NCBI RefSeq assembly: GCF_022458985.1
Contig: NC_061770.1
Span: 36,685,599 to 36,749,598 of the forward strand
DNA: 64,000 bases
DNA from: Mugil cephalus
Lineage: Eukaryota > Chordata > Actinopteri > Mugiliformes > Mugilidae
Direction of reading: 5' to 3'
A program made the translations under genes and the position numbers. The notes under the pieces are model-generated. The model did no database searches, was not told the origin of the DNA, and saw only the letters and a program-made list of their open reading frames with translations. Shown here one piece after another: positions 1 through 10,808 of this stretch; positions within the stretch are counted from its first letter, which is position 1, and every line of letters starts with the position of its first letter.

Positions 1-838
1 GTTCATTAACACACATGTACACGGTCTGTAAAGAGGGCCTCATCCTCCGCAGCCACAGCAGGATTCAGCATTTCTACAAAGGAAGATCACTTGGGCATCA
101 CGCTTAGCAGATTAAAGGACTAAACCATTTCACCTTGATGGTGCACACACTAATTTTGTATTAACTTCCTTATTTGACACAATCCAGGACATCCTGTCTG
201 TGACATTATTGGCCTATATTAACAGTAGAATGATTGAGTTCATTTGTGGTTTATTTCACAGTGAACAAGAATGTTATAATTAGTAACACCATCACTCCAC
301 ACCAATGTTTTGTATATTTCAGCCAACATATATGAGACAAAAAAAATACTTCTCATTAAAATATATTAAAGTCCAACAATAAATGGTAAACTGAAGAAGT
401 TTTATTATAAAATGTCTCATAAAAACAAAAGTATCACAGGAGTCCCTATAAAAGACTCGAAAATTTGTGAAAAATTAGGGAATCTCAAATGAATAGTTCT
501 ATAAAAAAACTCATGGAGCTGGGAACTTGAACTTTGGTCCACTCGTTCCTGAGACATGTGAGACTTGTCCATTGATGGCACTGTCATGGTTTTGTGTCTT
601 GTTTTAAGTTTCCTCTTTTATTTTGTTTAGTTTCTTGATTTCCTGTCTGTTGTGTTTCTTCGTGGCTCATTGGTTTCTCCTGGTGTCATTGCCCTGATTT
701 GTCTCACCTGTGTCTTGTCATCCCTCAGCCCTCGTGTGATTTTATAGCCCTGCTTTCCCTTTGTTCCCTGTCGTGTCGTTGTATTCTGTTCCATGTACCT
801 GCCCTCTGCGGTGCCTTTTTTTTATTATTATTAAATAC
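1..838 (+). repeat. Segmental-duplication block, copy 1 (gene A intron)
   Basis: This stretch is near-identical by eye to 14821-15624 and 34086-34922, so it is one of three copies of an intronic block upstream of the main VLIG exons. It holds no convincing coding exon. From about 560 to 830 it contains a dispersed repeat arm that is interrupted at 831-838 (TTAAATAC) by a hAT-like element. Short ORFs here lie within the repeat and are not supported as genes. Confidence 0.7.
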
Positions 839-1465
839 TAGAGATGGGCAGATGAAGCTTCTGGGGCTTTTCTACCGAAAAGAGAGTCGAAGCTTTGAAG
901 CTTTAAAGACAGACCCTACCAGTGACATCTAGTGGCCAGCTGCATTTATAGCAGCTATAAACTTTCAAACAATCCACACATCAATCAAGTCACTCTTAAG
1001 TAACTGTGTCAACATTTTGAAATGTGACTTATTGCTTGAAACTTGATTTAGATATCAATTATTTCTGCTGCGAAGTGAGATAAGAAGTATTTCAACATTA
1101 GTGTTTTCGAGACATGACAAGAAATTTCATTAGAAACCATTTACAACGGTAATGATAAGAAGGACATCCCTGGATTTGGATGATACTCCTTTTGCTGATT
1201 GTCATTAAGAGAAAATGGTTTTCATTTAACACATGGTGTGAAAGAGTCAAATTAAACAATTAAACTGTAGAGATACTTTTTTGGGGAATGATTCTGAAGG
1301 ACTTCCTTAGTGGAAGAAAAAGTGCATGAGAGAATTGTGCTTGTGGGATGTGTTTGTGGCTGTGCAACATTTTTTTTCCCACAACTTTTTTATTTCTGAA
1401 CAAGATCTGCTCAATGGTATAATTCTCCATTATTTCTCTTGTAAGGCTATTAAGCATGGAGGGAA
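839..1465 (+). mobile_element. Truncated hAT-like non-autonomous element (gene A copy)
   Basis: It begins TAGAGATGGGC directly after TTAAATAC, exactly like the complete element at 15625-16461. Similarity to that copy stops near 1465, so the right end and the second target-site copy are missing. The sequence then continues into the Glu-rich exon region that B lacks. The loss looks like a deletion or recombination breakpoint, and copy C shares it near 35549. Confidence 0.55.
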
Positions 1466-1713
1466 CACATCAAAGCACCTGAGCATCAAAGTTTCGTAAC
1501 TGTAGGGGCTAGGCCTCAGGCGAAGCCCCGTAGCCCCTAATTAAAGAGAGTGAATATGATAAATGTGATAATCTATATACTGTACATGCTGCCTCTTATC
1601 CAAGAGCAAGTTCGTGTGCTTTTAATCATTTCTAAAACTTATTAGCATGACATGTCTGCTCATTTTATCAAACCCTATGATGTTGTTTTCTTCACATTAT
1701 TTCTTCTTGGAAG
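1466..1713 (+). other. Intron sequence with a conserved GC-rich hairpin
   Basis: No gene is visible. A perfect 9-bp inverted repeat, TAGGGGCTA and TAGCCCCTA, flanks about 19 bases near 1502-1540. It recurs with one loop change near 35586-35625 in copy C. A pyrimidine-rich tract precedes the Glu-rich segment at 1714. Confidence 0.4.
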
Positions 1714-1767
1714 GAAGATCAAGAGGAGAAGGATCAAGAGGAGAAGGAACAGGAGGAGAAGGAACAG
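1714..1767 (+). CDS. Candidate Glu/Lys/Gln-rich micro-exon (gene A)
   Basis: Fifty-four nucleotides between a pyrimidine-rich AG acceptor and CAG|GTTTG encode EDQEEKDQEEKEQEEKEQ, built of 15-bp repeats. The same 54 bp with the same boundaries recur at 35799-35852. The implied phase is 0-0, which does not fit the phase-1 chain of neighbouring cassettes unless it follows a phase-0 exon end such as ATGGAG. It may instead be a simple repeat in an intron. Transcript evidence is needed to decide. Confidence 0.3.
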
Positions 1768-2294
1768 GTTTGATTATTCTTCATGTTGAGTTTAGACCCT
1801 TTTTTTTAAATTCATACATAGGTCGGCCACCTACTAAAGCTCATTATGTCAGTGGAAATTAGGCAAATTCTTTATTTTGTTGTTTTCGTAGTGGAAAGAC
1901 AGAGAGAGGAGGTAGCAGCATGTCTGCCTTGCTTTTTATCATGTGTGTTGGCCCTCCACTCAAAATGTTCAAACCAGATGTCTATGTCAAGTCTTGGCTT
2001 CAAAGTCACTGCTTAGCTAACAATCAGAAAGCACGAACACGTAAAACCGTTGACAAAAAACATGATTACGATAGTCTTTGGAAACTGTTATGAGACACTG
2101 AGAAACTGAAAACAGAGGAAAAGTGTTGTAAAATGTTGAAGTTGTAAATTCTGTTGTAAAATACTGTCTCTAAAAAGAGATCATTTTTATGATAAAATAA
2201 ACTTGACTTGATATGATTTGACTTTTACTGCCTACTACCATTATATAACGTGTATGAGCTACTTATTTATTTATATTTATGTTATTATATCTAG
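1768..2294 (+). other. Intron sequence, no feature seen
   Basis: AT-rich sequence, closely matched at 35853-36380 in copy C. I see no splice-bounded ORF, repeat family or RNA gene in it. The pyrimidine-rich end leads into the acceptor of the next exon. Confidence 0.5.
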
Positions 2295-2405
2295 TGTCTC
2301 CTCACATGGACGCTCCTGTTGGTGCTGGGCAACAAAACTCCTTCCAAGATCCTGAAGAAATGGAGCACAGTATGAGCTCGCCTGATGTCACATTTGCACA
2401 CCCAA
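2295..2405 (+). CDS. 37-codon cassette exon of VLIG-like gene A
   Basis: The exon lies between acceptor TATATCTAG and donor CAA|GTAAGT. It is 111 nt and phase 1-1, coding for a short acidic, Ser/Gln-rich peptide (core MDAPVGAGQQNSFQDPEEM). Its last base A joins the first two bases AG of the main exon to make Lys, so the splice to 3712 keeps the frame into KTHLEMLLEDM. The same exon is at 36381-36491 in gene C; B and D have FN3 exons in this position. No known domain recognised. Confidence 0.65.
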
Positions 2406-3711
2406 GTAAGTAAAAGAAATACATGCTTTAGTGAAAGTTCAAATCTCCATGTAATTATGTGTGTATATATAGTGTATATACACATATATATGATTTGATG
2501 TAACATGCAAAAACTAATCACAGTTGAAGTGTTTAAAATGAAAGGTGATGAAATCTACAAGGTGCTACATTAAATCTTTCCAAAGGATGTGATTCCCTTT
2601 AACATGCATCATGTATCATCATGTAACTAATATCCTGCAAACGGAAAAATGTTGAGAATTGGGTGTTTTACAATTACATATCCTAAATTAGAAGTGTAAC
2701 TCATGGATATGTATACCTATTTTGAATTTTATTCGAATACAAATATTTCTCTTGGCCGGTTGCAGGAAACCTGACAGAGTCAGCAAATGTGTGGCCTTGT
2801 GATTGGCTCAGCAGCGATATGGGCGTGGCCTACTGCACACAGGAAGCTTAGATTGACAGATCTCAACTCGTGTGGCGCTCTGTGTGAAACGGTGCACTGT
2901 TGAGACATCTCCTGTATCACTGAATGAGAGAAGTGTTGACTCCAAGATTTGGATTTAAAAATTACAAAGTAGCACTGCTACAGCTGATATTCAGTTTTCT
3001 GGTGAATTCTTTCTATATTTATACTTTGTTGCGTTTTTAACAAAATTTTTACAGTCAGCTCTGCAAGTTATACACAAATCAGAGTAGAGATGATGGCAAG
3101 TCCACATCAAATATAAAAAGTAGATATGGCAGTATATAAAATTAGTTTTGAATAGTCGTGTTGTACTGAAGTCACTTCAGTGTAGTAATTATTGACAATT
3201 AAAAGGATTCTGTTGGATTAAAGTTGCATTTGAGTATTTATTTTATATGTGGTGGATTACAGAATATGGTAAATGTTCAGTGGTATAGTTTTAGTGTACT
3301 TTAGATTATTCCATATAGCATTTTATAAGGCTGAAATAAAGGCTAAAAGTAAAATAAAATAAATCATTTGTTAGAAAGTATCTGATCCCTTGTTTTCAGT
3401 ATATATGACCCTCTTGTGCAGTACTGACAGCAACTAAACATTTCTAGTAACTGGTGATCAGTCGTCTGTAACGGCTGGAAAGAATTTTAGTCCGTTACTC
3501 CATCCAGAACTGCTTCAGTTATGAGGTTCTGAGGTGTTCTTTTTTGGTTTAAATAAGGATATTACCACCCACCCCCATGTTTCAGACATGGGATGAGATT
3601 CTGCTGCTGGAATGTACAGTTTTTGGAATTGCAAATCTAAGATAACGAATGAATAACTAACTTTGTGATCTTGTTTTTGCTAAGAAATAACACGTGTCTT
3701 AATATCCACAG
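2406..3711 (+). other. Intron before main exon of gene A
   Basis: AT-rich intron closely paralleled by 36492-37795 in gene C. It contains a (TATA)-rich stretch near 2460-2490 and ends with a branch/pyrimidine region and CCACAG acceptor at 3706-3711. I see no further exon or recognisable repeat in it. Confidence 0.6.
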
Positions 3712-6247
3712 AGACACACCTGGAGATGTTATTGGAAGATATGGGGTTGGACCATTATTACAGAGACAAACTAACACTCAACAGAATGCTTCAGATTGAT
3801 GAGAAGACCATCACTGATGAACAACCTGCCATGTCCAAAACAGACCTTGCGTGGCATTTTCTAAAGAAATTGATGATGGTTAATGTGTCAGCAAGGAATG
3901 TGAATTGTACATTTGCAAGTGAGTCAAACTGTGAGGCGGCATCTGAGGTTACACAGTTTGATTTTGATGATAATGCTATTTTTGATGAGCAAAGTTCAAA
4001 CATGCTAAACCCCCTTGACTTAATCACTGCTCTCTTTCTATGCTCTGATGGTTTTGTGCAGCAGGAAATGACTCTCAAGATGTCTATGTGTCAGTTCTCT
4101 GTGCCTCTGCTGCTTCCTAATAGTGACACACAGCAGTGTACACTTATGCTGTGGGCCATGAGAGACATTGTTAAGAAGTACAGACCTCAGTCTCTCTCAG
4201 ACTCCAAGGGCTTCATTGAAGAGAGAATTGTTCTTTCTGAACTTCCCATGGTTTCTTTTGTGAGACTGGGTGAGTGCACCTTGTCTAAGTCTGAGATCCT
4301 CAACAAGCTCCTGAGCAATTCTCACCAATACCACGACACTTTTGTTCACCACAACATGGAGGGTGGAGACAGTCCAAGAAGAATATCCAATGGACTGACT
4401 GAAATTACTTGGTATCTTCCTGGAGGAAACAATAACATGGACATTTTCAGTGAGCCTGTGGCTGTTGCTAACCTTCGTGGGGACATTGCTTCATTTAAAA
4501 CCCAATATTCATTTCTGTGTCACACATCTGCAGCAGTTTTTGTCTTCTTTGACAATTTAGACTCTGGGTGCAATCTGCTGACGAACCGAACTGGCAAGGC
4601 ACAGATCTTCTTGGTGGGTAACCACAATGGGAAAAACTTCAGCTTAGAGGCTCTAAGAAAGGTAGCAGCTCAGTTGGGCTTGACTAAGAACAACATCATT
4701 CTTAAGACAAAACAGAAAAATTATGCAGACTTTGTCAAAAGTTTGAGGAAGGCAGTCAGTGATGTAGTTGAGAATTCACAAACGAAGATGCGAATAGAGC
4801 AGATGGCTGACATTGCCCATGAACTTGGGATTTTGGTTGATGAAGATGCTTCAGAGTGCAAGAATGGAAAGAAAAATGCAGATGCTATCACTGAAGAAAT
4901 CCAAGATTTCTGAAATGGATCCGAATGAACCTTGATAACGTGTCTCGTGAAAAACTGTCTGGACTCAGGGAGCGGTACAAAGAAAAATGCAATAATCCTA
5001 AAAACAAAGAGGAGATTAAGAAAATAGACAAACAGCTTTCTCACAGCTCACTGGGGACTGAGCACTCTTCCATGAAATGGGTCAGATCTATGAGGCTTCA
5101 CTTTCTCTTCAAGAGACAGACCCATCACATCAACATCAACCTCAACAGCAACAGCAACAGTTACAGTATTTACCCAAACTCTGTGTTGAACTGTTGCTTG
5201 ATGGATTTCCCCTTGAGCTGGTAGATGGAGATGCATCCAACATACCTCTCAGATGGGTGAGTGCTGTTCTCTCTCAGCTCAATGTCTTGGTGTCTTCAAA
5301 GAACAAGATACGAGTTGTCACAGTTCTTGGAGTTCAGAGCACAGGAAAGTCCACTCTCCTTAATACCATGTTTGGAGTGCAGTTTGCAGTCAGCAGTGGT
5401 CGATGCACTCGAGGTGCTTTCATGTTGCTCATCAGAATCAATGAAGACGCTAAGAAACTTCTCAAATGTGACTTCATGGTGATCATTGACACTGAGGGCT
5501 TAAAGTCCCCAGAGCTGGCACAGCTGGACAACAGTTATGAGCATGACAATGAGCTTGCAACACTTGTTGTAGGGCTGAGTGATGTCACCATTATTAATAT
5601 TTCAATGGAGAATTTAGTAGAAATGAAGGACATCCTCCAAATAGTTGTGCATGCTTTTCACAGGATGAAGGAGGTGGGTAAAAAGCCTAAATGTCAGTTT
5701 GTTCACCAGAACGTGTCGGATGTTTCCGCCCATGAGAAGAACTTACGAGACAGGAAACTGCTCTTGCAACAGCTGAATGAGATGACCCAGGCAGCAGCAA
5801 AAATGGAACGGAAAGAGGAGAACAAGAGCTTCACTGATGTGATGGAGTACTGTCCAGACACGGGGAACTGGTACATACCTGGACTCTGGAATGGAAACCC
5901 ACCAATGGCACCAGTCAATGCAGGATACAGTGAGGCTGTATATGAGCTCAAGAAGAACATCATCAAGCTACTGGGAGATTGTCAGTCATCTACCAATAAC
6001 ATTGATGAGTTTGAAGAGTGGGTGAAGAGCCTGTGGAATGCAGTGAAGCATGAAAACTTCATCTTCAGTTTCAGAAACAGCCTGGTCGCTGATGCATACA
6101 TGAAGCTCTGCACAGAATACAACAAATGGGAATGGGAATGTAAAAAGGAAATGTATACCTGGGTGACAAATACAGAAACGAGAATTTCCAATTTCGGTAC
6201 AGTTGCAGATAACTCTCAGGTATCCAACATGAGCGATTTTCTCACTA

Positions 6248-6966
6248 CAGTGAACCCTCATTTATTGCGGGGGTTACGTTCCAAAAAGAACCCGCGATAG
6301 GCGAAATCCGTGAAGTAGAAACCTTTATTTTTTTACAGTTATTATACAATGAAATACAGTGAACCCTCATTTATTGCGGGGGTTACGTTCCAAAAAGAAC
6401 CCGCGATAGGTGAAATCTGTGAAGTAGTCAGCTTTATTTTTTTTTTTTTTTACAATTATTATACAATACAATACAATACTATGGAATGGAAACCAACGAT
6501 CAAAACCTGTTTTCAGGCCCAAGCATTTGTTAAAGATATAAAAATCTCCTTGTTAAAACTTATCGCTGCAGTTGTCCTTATGTTATTTTCCTCCTTGTTT
6601 TCGGATCGAACCGAAGATTTATTTATTCCGTAATGGCGTCCTACAGCCGCATAGCTTCTACCTTCCTTCAGCATGTCCAGAAGTTTAACTTTTTCTGCGA
6701 TAGTTAGCATCTTCCTCTGCCTTTTGGGCGCAGAACGTTTTGTCAACATTGTGGGTTTTGTCATGGAGAAAATTTGCAAACGTAAATTTGGCAGGCTGTA
6801 CAGAGAGGAGGCACGGAGACTGTTGACATTGGTCTACAGTCCCTTAGCCAATCAGGATGCAGAACACAATGCACTGTAAAAAAAAAAGCATAAAAAAACT
6901 GCACAAAAAAATCCGTGAAACAGCGAAGCCGCGAAAGGTGAACCGCATTATAGCGAGGGTTCACTG
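6248..6966 (-). mobile_element. Tigger/pogo-type DNA transposon remnant inserted in coding exon
   Basis: The element starts CAGTGAACCCTC and ends GAGGGTTCACTG, so the 12-bp termini are perfect inverted repeats. It is flanked by TA on both sides (6246-6247 and 6967-6968), the Tc1/mariner/pogo target duplication. Comparison with C (ACAAGTTTG, near 40330) shows the exon is interrupted exactly here. The 5' terminal segment of about 109 bp is present twice in tandem (from 6248 and from 6357), again separated by TA. The encoded transposase piece is on the minus strand. Confidence 0.88.
6513..6779 (-). pseudogene. Tigger transposase N-terminal fragment (CENP-B-type HTH)
   Basis: The minus-strand reading contains KRQRKMLTIAEKVKLLDM followed by EGRSYAAVGRHYGINKSSVR, the N-terminal helix-turn-helix of Tigger/CENP-B-like transposases. 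The frame runs on into unrelated residues and no DDE catalytic domain is present. It is an internally deleted, non-autonomous copy. Confidence 0.85.
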
Positions 6967-8901
6967 TAGTTTGAAAACTGAAGCCTCCACAGAGCTGTCT
7001 ACATGGGAGAAAAAGCTTCACGACAATCTGTCAGAGTACTTCAAGCAAACAGAAGGTCACGTCTATCTGGTTGAAGGATACAAAGAGGACTTCTCAAACA
7101 GTATAAAGAGCCTTCGACGAGAAATGGAGAGATCTGTAGTTGATCAGCTGACAGCAGCAGCTGACATCAAAACTGGAATGACAGAACTCGACAGGATCAA
7201 GAAGAATCATAGGAAAGAAATTGAAAAAGCAGTGCATGCTTTAATTGATGAATGTCGAAAGAGAAAAGTCCAGATGACAGACAAACAGCTGGACAAAAGA
7301 TTTGATGAGACGTGGAAGGAAACACTGGAGAAACTGTCTTTTAATAAACTTAAGGCCACTGATGTCTTCACTAGAGTAGTTCACTGCCTCAGATCAAATC
7401 TGTCACATAGGGGAGGTCACGCAAGTGAATTGTTGAGTCAGAAAAACCTGAGAGAGTGTGGACTGGAGCCTTTTAAATATACAGCTGAAGGATACTACAA
7501 CCGATTTAAACAGACACTGAGAAAGTTGTTCAATCTTAAAGATCACATCAAGGTTGTACAAAACATGGCTGACAACATCATAGGTGATTGCACTCTGTCT
7601 GTGGATGAAAAACTGAACAGAAAGACCAATTACCATGATACTTACATCCAGGAGATCCTACACATCATCGATGAGAGTCTGAAAAACAATCCAGATGTTA
7701 AGATAGACGTGGAGTTTGAAGTCTCTCTAAAACAGCACATCTCTGGATTTGCAGCCAGGAAGTTTCAGAAGATGCATGATGATTTTATACAAGTAAATGA
7801 CCCCTATAGATGCCTGATGAAAAGCAAAGCAAAATATTGTGCTGATTTCAAAGATGTGTTCCATGAACGAGACCAGTGTCAGAAGAAGGCACAAGAATTC
7901 ACGGACCAATGCCTGAAGCCTGCAGTTGAGGCCTTTGTCAATCGTTCTCTGGGTCCTAATATCATTGATGAAATGCTGAAACAAGAGCAGTTCAGCACAA
8001 GGATGTCTTTCCAGTATTCACTTTTACTGGATTTGCTTTCAAAGAACAGAGTTGAAGACTATTTGAGATACAACCGTTCTTATGAGAGTTTCATAAAGAA
8101 AAGAATACTTGAACAGACAGAAGAGTGTTTTTCAAGCTGCTCTGCAACACTTGAGTTTGAGGAGCGACATCTTCAGTCAAGTATCAGCAGCATAAATGAC
8201 GCCATCAAAAAGGCCAAAGCAGGAAAGAGTGGCGACATGAAGACATTTGTTGAAAGAATCTGCAAAGAACTTGGAGATAAACTGGTCATTTCCCAGGATG
8301 CTGTTGGTGCTTTCATGATCCTGAACAATGCCAACTGCGAACAGTTTGCTGACTGGCTCATAGTGTCTGTGAAGGACATGGCAGAAGCTCTTAGAGAAAA
8401 GTTTAAAGAATCAAACATCAAAACGAAACTACAACATCTCCATGTGCAGCCCCAGAATGAACTCTTCACCAGAGTGATTGGATGTGGCAAACAGTGTCCA
8501 TTCTGTAAAACTCCTTGTGAGGCAGGAGGAAAAGACCATACGAAGCATTTACTTCACTGCATCGGCCAGAGGGTCTGGGAAGATACAAGTGGAATAAATC
8601 AGAAAAACTTGTCACTGACATATGCTCATCATTGGTGACCAGTGACGCTCGTTTTCGCTGCAGTGCTACAAAAAATGAATGGCACCCTTACAAGCGTTAC
8701 CATGAAATCTTCCCAGACTGGGATATTCGTCCAGATGTGAGCCTTCAGGCATCAGACTACTGGAAATATGTGATGACAAAGTACAACAAGGAGTTTGCTG
8801 AAGAATATGAAGCACAACCTGCTGATATTCCATCCACCTGGAATAATATCACACCAGAGAAGGCAAAACAAAGTCTCAAAGAGTCATTTAGCATCAAGTG
8901 A

Positions 8902-9916
8902 TTCTAACCAGTGAACATTTGTCCTCATGTTTTTCTCTATAATATAAAGGAACCTCCCAAATAACTTCACTATAGATAAGGTTCAAGTCAGTTCACTCAG
9001 ATATTTAACCACCATGACTTTCAATAGAGAAATACCCGAGATTTACTGAAGTTTGTTTTCATTACCTGAGTTTGCATTTCAGGAAAGAGTTTCTTCAAGT
9101 GATTTAATGATTCATGTCATTATTCAAACATGTATGTAGCTGATCAGAGCTGTTTCTTCTTTTCATGAAACAAATATGATATGGAACCTTTCTTTTCATT
9201 TTATCTTTGTTTCTGTGCTGTATCTCATATTAAATATTTAATTTATTTTTCTCAAACCTCACTTAGTCTGTATAATACCACATGAGGAGATTGTTGACAA
9301 GGAATTTACGTTGATATTAGACAAGTTACTGTATGTGCTAAAAGCACTGAGGAGAACTCTGTATGGAAAACAAACTAAATATGATTGTGCGCATGACTTG
9401 TAGCTGAGAAAATCAGTGCTGCGTTAGAATTATGAACAGCTATGTATGATCACATATACCGTTATATGCAGTACGCTGCGATGCTTTTGATGTTCATAAA
9501 AACATCATGGAAATCTCTTCACCTCATTTATCAAACAGTTAACATTTTTCTGCACTTTAAGTCAGGTGTTGTTTTTTTTTGTTGTTTTTTCTTTGGAGTG
9601 TGTATCATTGTTTTTGTGCATGTTTGACATTATGGAGCATTAGTCATGCGCTTGAATGCACTATCAATATGACACAGGGTTTTTAAAACCTCAGTGATGT
9701 GCATGTAGTCTTAGTTTGTCTGGTAGCAGTGATATCTAGAGCCAGTGTGTGAACAACGAGGCTCAGTGTGTCTCCACTATTTAACAAACTTGATCAGAGT
9801 GTAACAGTGAACTGAACCTCTTCTCTTTAGAGTTAATGCTAATCACTGTACATCGTATATTACATGAGCTGCCTGTGTAATTGTGTTCCTAATAAAATGC
9901 TTAGTGAGTGTAAAGT
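8902..9916 (+). other. 3' untranslated region of gene A with AATAAA at 9891-9896
   Basis: Sequence after the stop is shared almost base for base with the tails of B (27142-28142) and C (42267-43267). All three end with CCTAATAAAATGC, a consensus polyadenylation signal followed by a GT-rich stretch. A small T-rich length polymorphism near 9570 differs among copies. Confidence 0.65.
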
Positions 9917-10633
9917 GTGTGTGTCTGTGTCATTACAGTGACAGTTTCTCCAAAGGCTGTGAATTTACATCCTGTAACCCTCCTCATTATAACATAGCTC
10001 ATATTGTTTGTGTCATTTATCCCTCCATCATTTTACCACAATATCCAACTACTGAGGTCAACCATGCTGCCAGGAGAGACTGTGATGAAGGACAATGAGA
10101 AGAACGCCTCAACGTCATGGTTACACAAATCTAAAATCTATAGAATCAAAATGTATGTGACATTTGTGGCTTGTTAACTACAAGCTACAGTAAAGTTACA
10201 AATAATACTTGATGTGTTCAAGTTCTGGTGACTTAATAAAACTGACCTGATGACTCAGTATTTTAATTCCTCAAGTCTCAGTGCCACTCTAAAAAGAAAT
10301 CTTGTGGCTCAACCCATTAGTTTATTCTAGTTCTAGTTCCATTAGTCTTTTTGAGGTCTGACAACTTCTCATGAAATGACTTTTAACCAACAACCTATAT
10401 TGAGTGACAGGAATTATCTTCTGCAATCAGTGTTTTTAATAATGTATCAGTCAAGATGGACAACTCAGCCCAGTCCACTGTCAGTCATAACACAACTGAG
10501 AATGTTCCCAAATACACCAGGATAATTATTCATGAATGAAATTATACTCACTCTGAAATGTGCTTTCCATCAATGTTGTTCAGGACACGTGTTCCTTCGT
10601 CTTTACTGCATGATCAAAAACTCAACTAAGCTA
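9917..10633 (+). other. Downstream intergenic sequence of gene A
   Basis: The first 210 bases or so match downstream sequence of B (28143-28375) and, in part, C (43268-43400), so the duplicated unit extends past the poly(A) signal. The rest is AT-rich with no supported gene. The short ORF near 9883-10098 crosses the poly(A) signal and is not conserved as protein. Confidence 0.5.
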
Positions 10634-10808
10634 ATGGGCAGCAGTAGCTCAGGTCGTCCAGTAACTGAAAGGTTGATGGTTGGATCTCTAGTCTCCAATC
10701 TGTTGTGTCCTCGGGCAAATGGATGATGAATAATGTATAAAATGTAAAGCGTCTTCGAGTGTCTCTGATGAAGCGCTATATAAAACTGATGTATTATTAT
10801 TAATAATA
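10634..10808 (+). repeat. tRNA-derived SINE with (TTA)n tail
   Basis: The head has a box A-like AGTAGCTCAGG and a box B-like GGTTGATGGTTGGATCTC (consensus GGTTCGANTCC). The body reads AAGCGTCTTCGAGTG then GAAGCGCTATATAAAA, and it ends in a TTATTATTAATAATAATG tail. This layout fits a common fish SINE type, here slightly decayed. Confidence 0.7.

Larger units (their letters stand above)
3712..8901 (+). pseudogene. GVIN1-like: VLIG/GVIN1-like giant exon, gene A, multiply disrupted
   Basis: This is the paralogue of the large GTPase exon of D (52902-57586). Intact stretches show the N-terminal region, the P-loop GVQSTGKS near 5329-5352, DTEG near 5490, and the Cys/His-rich tail near 8480-8560. 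Four lesions are visible. (1) A 241-bp deletion near 4908 removes the helical linker and gives an immediate TGA at 4911-4913. (2) One base is lost in a T run near 5066. (3) A 719-bp Tigger insertion at 6248-6966 carries stops. (4) One base is lost near 8549, which shifts the last 115 or so codons. Lesion 1 is shared with C and is therefore older than the duplication; the others are private to A. It should not make a full-length VLIG. The upstream promoter lies outside the window. Confidence 0.9.

Noticed and set aside
4908-4913. The 241-bp difference in A and C read as a spliced intron in B and D
   Set aside because: The segment is open, in frame and helical in B and D, lacks GT...AG ends at the junction, and its absence causes a frameshift.
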